NCBI GenBank assembly: GCA_045634085.1
Contig: JAZQZM010000040.1
Span: 1-27,062 of the forward strand
Direction of reading: 5' to 3'
Source of the DNA: HGM04593 sp045634085
GTDB taxonomy: Bacteria > Bacteroidota > Bacteroidia > Bacteroidales > Bacteroidaceae
Length of the DNA stretch: 27,062 nucleotides
Every line of letters starts with the position of its first letter. The first letter of the stretch is position 1. The notes under the pieces were generated by a model. The model ran no database searches and was not told the origin of the DNA. It saw only the letters and a program-made list of their open reading frames with translations. The translations under genes were made by a program, and so were the position numbers. Below, in pieces: positions 23,401 through 27,062 of the stretch.

Positions 23401-23805
23401 CTTGTCAAGTACCATACCCGAGATGCCGAACTCCTTATTGTCCGCACTTTTGAAATTGTCGGGTTCAAGGATAATCAGGTTCTCACTCTCGTATCTTATT
23501 ACGACATTCTGGTCACCCACCAGCTCTCCAAGTACCTTGTCAAGCGGTTTATCCTTGACGGCAAGACTTGTGGGCTTGTTTATGTTCCACAACGTGACAT
23601 CCTGCATGGTTATCTTTGCACCGGCAGCCTCGGCAACCAGTTCGAGCACCTTACCCAATGGCTGGTTGCTGACTCTCAATGTCACAGGTTTCTCTTTCCA
23701 TCCCGCCGCATCCTGCGCCTGCACACCGGCAATGCCGCACATGAACAGAACTGCGGTAACGGAAATCCTGCAGAAAAACTTGAAATCAGAGATAGCTTTT
23801 CTCAT
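20437..23805 (-). CDS. SusC/RagA-family TonB-linked outer-membrane protein with STN domain
   Basis: A 1122-residue protein. A signal region ends at IAGVQAQ (about 31). The STN (secretin/TonB N-terminal) domain spans about 38-115 (VTLRVSNQPLGKVLELVAEA ... VVIRYESENLIILEP). A carboxypeptidase-D-regulatory-like domain covers about 126-205 (GISGMVLDKETQEPLIGATV), then ELDEVVITG. The plug domain, about 215-360, contains TPLFVLDGFIVPLSRILDLD and ITILKDAAATSVYGSRAANG, the SusC signature. A 22-strand-type barrel runs to the end (YPFARSYTLSLSFMFR). It is an energised importer working with SusD. An STN domain normally signals to a FecR anti-sigma factor, but none is encoded in the window. The residue length is normal. 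Confidence 0.93.
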   Translation of the reverse strand: MRKAISDFKFFCRISVTAVLFMCGIAGVQAQDAAGWKEKPVTLRVSNQPLGKVLELVAEAAGAKITMQDVTLWNINKPTSLAVKDKPLDKVLGELVGDQNVVIRYESENLIILEPDNFKSADNKEFGISGMVLDKETQEPLIGATVLITDGTGKGKGARGGITDIDGKFSLRIRSKESISVSYVGYETVSKQILKSENNIVVELKPSLELDEVVITGISRRSKDSFTGNYVEVKGDDLRKMSPTNILKGLQFFDPSFKIIENNRSGSDPNAEPDFQIRGDQSLGSKSMNSMDLMLDNVSSRPNTPLFVLDGFIVPLSRILDLDPERVENITILKDAAATSVYGSRAANGVVVVETKVAPDGALSVSYNGTTTVQTPDLTDYNMMDAATKLDTEWRAGLYDPNNAAQMNLYNKYRRNVLGGVDTYWLSKPLRTAIQHRHSLSVAGGTEAFRYSLDVNASMQPGVMKESENQTKGVNFNMTYLKEKFTMRANVSLSESNSQNSPYGSYSQYTRLNPYYIPEDANGKQLKVLDNNTVSGQSKVITNPLYDATVGIKDQTNSLSVTTSVSLEYMLLRNLRITEQLSYSRGLAGTDRFLPADHTSFELEDDLTRRGSYYKSTGDMSSWSSNMGINYNLVVNKHLLSVFANWTISEDRNSYVNLSATGYPDKHMNDFIFGNKMETNMSNIGNENISRSIGLIGQFSYSYDNRYSVDFNMSGEASSRYARHNLVPFWSFGTRWNAHNEKWLQGYLSNLVLRASYGVTGEQNFSPSDAIEYYTFSETMRPYNSLPVLGALLSGLNNTELGWAKTHNTSLSVDLGFWKNRVNFSFNYYNNITKELLTSYDLAPSTGFSSMVMNAGELQNRGFDASLNVIAVQNLRKQFFWTISANANHNRNKIRKLSDYLKKVNEEQMKSADAPLPQYREGESTTTLYVVRSLGVDPVTGKEVYLKRDGTKTFVWNANDKVPVGDTNPTVSGTVSSSINWKDFSCTLGFTYKYGGVVYNQTLVDKIENQNVAYNLDRRAGQGRWEKPGDVKPYVGFSATGANTPASTGFIMDDNEIRFATLNLGYRLTGENFAFLRNANIDVLVLNFTTNDLARISPIRMERGLDYPFARSYTLSLSFMFR

Positions 23806-23832
23806 ATATATTCAGTTATAAGTTTTCACTGG

Positions 23833-24801
23833 TTATTGCAGAAGCATGTCAAGAATGCTCCTGTAGAATTCATTGCTGTTGTATTTCTCAATGTAATCCT
23901 TGTAAAGTGCATCAGCACGCTCGATCTCCTGGCCGTTCATTATAAAGTTGCGCAACAGGGTATACAATAGGAAATCCCTTTGGGCACCGGTGTAGAACGA
24001 TGCAATCTCATCGTACATACCCTCCATGACCATGGGCATACTGTACTCCTTGCCGTTTTCCTTTGCCGCCTTGGCATTCATAAAGAAACAGTAACGCATC
24101 AGCAGGCTTGCATATTCTGGACAGCTCAGTGCCTGGGCATCGTCCCTTGTCACGTAACCGTCGGCTATGCTCCAGTAGTCGCCAATCTCCTGCTCGGCAA
24201 CAGACAGGCCTCTTGTACTCTCATACATTACAGGATACTCAATGAACGACATGTATACATGATAGTCTACAATTGCAGCGACATAGTTCTTTGCCTCGTC
24301 ACTTGCCTTGCTACGGCCAATGAGGGCTGTCGCCCTTTCCAGCAGCACACGTGAATCATCGATACGTTCTTTTGGCTTTATGTCAAGCGCCACACAACCC
24401 AGGAGCTGGGTCTTGTAACGCAAGCTGTTCTGCAGAGTCTTCAGTCCATTCATCAGACGGTTGTTCTGCACTGCACGTTCAGTACCGCTGTACTCCACTT
24501 TCACGTTCTTGTCCTCGTAGACGATATTCACATGCAGACTGTCACCCGGCTGCAGTATCACATTGGTACGGCCATTGATCATCATGCAAACAAGCCCGTC
24601 ACATTCGAAATCATAGACATGGACCTCGCCGGGATTGGTGTGGAACTCCTTTGCGATAAGCGGAGTCTGTATACAATCAAAATAGACCATATCCTTCTTG
24701 TAACCATAAACCTCGGCACTCAGTGTAGTTTTCTGCTGTGCAGTAGCAGCATCAATAACTGCAATCATTGCGACCAATGCAATCAATAGTATTTTTTTCA
24801 T
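23833..24801 (-). CDS. DUF4369/TlpA-like protein without a thioredoxin domain
   Basis: A 322-residue protein. The signal peptide is MKKILLIALVAMIAVIDAAT, ending AQQ. An N-terminal beta domain, about 24-108 (LSAEVYGYKKDMVYFDCIQT ... TNVILQPGDSLHVNIVYEDK), parallels the DUF4369-like domain of the three TlpA proteins downstream. It is followed by a long helical region, about 110-322. The protein ends MLLQ where a thioredoxin domain would begin, and no CxxC or thioredoxin motif is present. It is the promoter-proximal gene of the operon, 27 bases ahead of SusC. It looks like the N-terminal and helical half of a TlpA-family protein working alone, perhaps as a periplasmic binding partner. Homology to the paralogues is judged by layout and should be treated as probable. 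Confidence 0.7.
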   Translation of the reverse strand: MKKILLIALVAMIAVIDAATAQQKTTLSAEVYGYKKDMVYFDCIQTPLIAKEFHTNPGEVHVYDFECDGLVCMMINGRTNVILQPGDSLHVNIVYEDKNVKVEYSGTERAVQNNRLMNGLKTLQNSLRYKTQLLGCVALDIKPKERIDDSRVLLERATALIGRSKASDEAKNYVAAIVDYHVYMSFIEYPVMYESTRGLSVAEQEIGDYWSIADGYVTRDDAQALSCPEYASLLMRYCFFMNAKAAKENGKEYSMPMVMEGMYDEIASFYTGAQRDFLLYTLLRNFIMNGQEIERADALYKDYIEKYNSNEFYRSILDMLLQ

Positions 24802-24827
24802 ATTATAGTAAAGTTTTTTAATGTTGG

Positions 24828-24858
24828 CAAAAATATTATAAAAGTGTCTAATAACAAG
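24828..24858 (-). promoter_or_regulatory. Promoter of the SusCD-TlpA operon
   Basis: On the - strand TATTTTTG (24828-24835) matches TAnnTTTG, with CTTG (24855-24858) 19 bases upstream. The start site would be near 24822, leaving a leader of about 20 bases before the ATG at 24801. Confidence 0.6.
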
Positions 24859-25063
24859 TGGGTAGGTTTACAAAAACATCACAATATTTGTTAAAAACAA
24901 TCATATGAACATTGACAAGACCATGCCTGTATAATGCAGAAAGTAAAAAAAGCCACGATGAAATGGTGAAAAATACCCGACAGCAATAAGACAAGGCCTA
25001 TCACCATGGCTAGACCTGTGATGTACCTTGACAGAAAGAGTTTTATAAAATTGCAGAAAATTG

Positions 25064-25171
25064 ATTGCAAAAAGCACAAAAATGAGTACTTTTGCATATC
25101 ATACGTGTATTGTAAACAATACAGCAAGTATGAACAGAGACTGATTACACGGTAAAATACACGTTTTTACC
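25064..25171 (+). promoter_or_regulatory. Promoter and structured leader of the right-end secreted protein
   Basis: ATTG (25064-25067), a 19-base spacer and TACTTTTG (25087-25094) match the Bacteroidetes promoter. The start site is near 25100. The leader of about 125 bases contains a palindrome TGTATTGT-AA-ACAATACA (25106-25123) right after the start. It also has a hairpin GGTAAAA/TTTTACC (25151-25157/25165-25171). The rest of 24859-25060 shows no supported gene. Confidence 0.6.
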
Positions 25172-25222
25172 CATATTACTGCACAAATTTTATCAACAAA
25201 CTATATTTATTAACCCAAACCT

Positions 25223-27062
25223 ATGTTTATGAGAAAATTTACATTTTTCTTGGCGTTGATGGTTGCTATGGTAACCACAGCGTTTGCACAGGAGGTGACC
25301 GTTACGAGCCTTGACCAGCTCAGTAACGAAAAGACGTATTTCATTGAGAGCGCACGCTGCTTCTTGATGAACAATACGACAGCGAATGCTGCAGGCATCT
25401 CCACCAACAATGCAAAGAACCTTGGTACATCTACAGTTGCAAAAAACTGGAATGATGCTGACCAACAGTTCAAGATTGAGAACATTGACGGCAGCTACTA
25501 CCTTTACAGTGTAGGTGCAGGCAAGTATGTGGCAAAGGACGGTTCATGGTCCGATACTGCTGTTGATGCCCTGGAGATTACTCCATCATCAAACAGCACA
25601 TACAACTGGAAACTGTGTATCGCAGGCAACGGTATGAACTCTCAAGAGCCAAACCAGATGGATGCCGGCATCGTTGTCAACAGCTGGGCAACAGAGGACC
25701 CCGGAAACTGTTACAAGATTATCGACACCGAGGCTTCAACTATCGTAGTTGTAGATTATCCAAATGACCTCACAGAGTTCAATCAGAACAAATGCTACAC
25801 TGTATCTACAACAAGCCGTGGCGGTTGGGCTGTAAAGGACGACCAGTTCTGCTCTACAGTTGACGCAGAATTGGGAGAAGCTTCAAACCCAGAGGACGCA
25901 AACCAGCAGTTCGCAGTATTGAGCAACGATGGCGAGAACTACTATCTTTACAGCGTAGGTGCAAAGAAGTTCGTAAAATCGGACAAGTCACTCATTGCCG
26001 GCAGAGGTGAGGCCATTGAACTGGCCGATGCATCAAAGATGGGCGATTGCCGTGTACGTGTAAACTTCAAAGGCTACACCAACAAATACATCAACCTTGG
26101 CGGTAGCAAGCAGATGATTATTGACGGTTGGAGCGATGTTGACGCAGGTAATGCCGTTGCATTCATCGAGGCCGGCGACTTTGACCCGACAGAGGCTCTC
26201 GCAATGCTCAACAACGTTGCAACAATTACATACAAGTTCCAGTATGAAGGCAATGTTGTTGCAACACAGGAGGCAATCGCTGTTCCCGGTGAGGCATACC
26301 CCGACTATACACTCTCTGCGCCTTACGGTGTAACCGGTGCTGCAAAGCCCGAAGGTACAGTAAGCGGCGACGAGACTGTTACCATTGAACTCACTATCAC
26401 CAAGGCGCATCCATTTGAGGCTGTTGCCGAGGGAGAACCCGCAAAGTGGTACTATGCGCAGATTCACGGAAACTCCCTCTCTTACATGACTAACCCGGGT
26501 GCCGGTGCAGAAATGCCTTGGAAGATTAACGGCGAACTTATCACCACTGTTGACGAGGCTAATGCCGACAGCTATACATGGGGCTTTGTTGGCAACCTTT
26601 GGACAGGTTTCAAGATGGTAAGCAAGGCCGGTGGTGCAATCAAGTCAACAGGTAGCGGCAACGTTACAATCGTTGAGAACATTGAGGATGCTACAGCATT
26701 CATTGCAATGGCCCCACAAACCGGAAACAATGCACAGGCCGAGAACGGTTTCTGCTTGCTTAACGCAGAGGCCGGCCAGTACATCAATGCACAGAATGTC
26801 GGCGTGAACCACTGGACAGCAAATGACGCTGGTTCAACAATCGTTGTTACCGAGCGCGAAATCACTGTTGAACCAGAGCCTGAGACTCCATTTGAGGTTG
26901 TTGCTGTAACTCCGACAGAGCCTGTTGCAGAGCTCACCACTATCACTGTAGAGTTCAGCGAGGAGATTGAGGGTACTTTCGACATGATGGGAATGAAACA
27001 GATTTACCTTGGAACAAAAGACAAGGGCTGTTCATTTGAGGTAAATGGCAAAGTTCTTACAA
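25223..27062 (+). CDS. Secreted multi-domain surface protein, 3'-truncated by the window
   Basis: Open from the ATG at 25223 (or 25229) to the window end, 613 codons without a stop. The signal peptide is MFMRKFTFFLALMVAMVTTA, ending FAQ. Two or three beta-trefoil-like repeats follow: DGSYYLYSVGAGKYVAKDGS (about 90-108), DGENYYLYSVGAKKFVKSDK (about 236-255) and a more distant NGFCLLNAEAGQYINAQNVG (508-527). A linker with VATITYKFQYEGNVVATQEA lies at about 332-392. From about 556 an Ig-like domain starts (TPFEVVAVTPTEPVAELTTI), resembling the fourth repeat of the 9920 protein. Such modules accompany large secreted adhesins or glycoside hydrolases in Bacteroidales; any catalytic domain would lie beyond the window. 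It is divergent from the SusCD operon. Confidence 0.8.
   Translation, partial: MFMRKFTFFLALMVAMVTTAFAQEVTVTSLDQLSNEKTYFIESARCFLMNNTTANAAGISTNNAKNLGTSTVAKNWNDADQQFKIENIDGSYYLYSVGAGKYVAKDGSWSDTAVDALEITPSSNSTYNWKLCIAGNGMNSQEPNQMDAGIVVNSWATEDPGNCYKIIDTEASTIVVVDYPNDLTEFNQNKCYTVSTTSRGGWAVKDDQFCSTVDAELGEASNPEDANQQFAVLSNDGENYYLYSVGAKKFVKSDKSLIAGRGEAIELADASKMGDCRVRVNFKGYTNKYINLGGSKQMIIDGWSDVDAGNAVAFIEAGDFDPTEALAMLNNVATITYKFQYEGNVVATQEAIAVPGEAYPDYTLSAPYGVTGAAKPEGTVSGDETVTIELTITKAHPFEAVAEGEPAKWYYAQIHGNSLSYMTNPGAGAEMPWKINGELITTVDEANADSYTWGFVGNLWTGFKMVSKAGGAIKSTGSGNVTIVENIEDATAFIAMAPQTGNNAQAENGFCLLNAEAGQYINAQNVGVNHWTANDAGSTIVVTEREITVEPEPETPFEVVAVTPTEPVAELTTITVEFSEEIEGTFDMMGMKQIYLGTKDKGCSFEVNGKVLT

Noticed and set aside
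24891..25127. A - strand frame with a strongly hydrophobic 40-residue stretch (around ITGLAMVIGLVLLLSGIFHH)
   Set aside because: It is suggestive of a small membrane protein, but it overlaps the well-supported divergent promoter at 25064-25094, has no promoter of its own and no terminator. A decayed gene is possible but not supportable.
1..27062. CRISPR arrays, rRNA genes and insertion sequences
   Set aside because: No regularly spaced repeats, no rRNA-like sequence and no transposase-like protein were seen on either strand.

Overview
The window looks like a chromosomal piece of a Bacteroidales genome (Bacteroides/Prevotella group). Three things support this: SusC/SusD-type outer-membrane uptake genes, BspA-like leucine-rich-repeat and Ig-like secreted proteins ending in a 'YDL(S/T)GR(R/K)I ... 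GIY(I/V)(I/V)(N/D)GKKV' tail, and promoters matching the Bacteroidetes -33 TTTG / -7 TAnnTTTG consensus in place of -35/-10 boxes. I cannot name the species. The left 9.5 kb is AT-rich and accessory. The right 17 kb has more GC-rich codons and looks like core or long-resident DNA.

Region 1 (1-2.8 kb): a + strand run of small unrecognised genes (two possible soluble pairs, two small membrane proteins, then decayed coding remnants). A 28-base intergenic repeat recurs right after two stop codons, and the second copy forms the left arm of a terminator. This modular layout resembles orphan immunity-gene (acquired interbacterial defence) arrays, but no family was recognised.

Region 2 (2.8-9.6 kb): a consensus promoter leads into a shortened, probably degenerate tRNA-Leu(UAA). 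The 3' end of the tRNA plus its downstream hairpin (57 bases) is repeated perfectly 6376 bases further on (3155-3211 and 9531-9587). This looks like attL/attR of an integrated element. Inside, every gene is on the - strand: a HigB/HigA toxin-antitoxin pair, three unrecognised proteins, and a BspA-like LRR surface protein followed by a 50-residue peptide gene. No integrase is present, and pairs of short direct repeats spaced by about one helical turn lie near both ends.

Region 3 (9.6-12.3 kb): a + strand secreted protein with about four Ig-like (Big_5-type) repeats, then a convergent PepSY-like periplasmic protein.

Region 4 (12.3-24.9 kb): one - strand operon of eight genes read from a promoter at about 24.84 kb. 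The order is a thioredoxin-less TlpA/DUF4369-like protein, SusC (with an N-terminal STN domain), SusD, a DUF4843-type lipoprotein, a PKD-like lipoprotein, then three TlpA-like DUF4369-thioredoxin proteins, and a terminator at 12.31-12.34 kb. Two of the thioredoxin proteins have CxxC centres (CGPC, CAPC); the third has SAKS in the same place. No glycosidase or peptidase is encoded, so the cargo is probably not a classical polysaccharide. Import of a peptide, protein or cofactor coupled to thiol-disulfide chemistry is an inference.

Region 5 (24.9-27.06 kb): a divergently transcribed + strand secreted multi-domain protein that runs off the end of the window. Its last visible domain resembles the Ig-like repeats of the region 3 protein, so the operon is flanked by two related secreted proteins.
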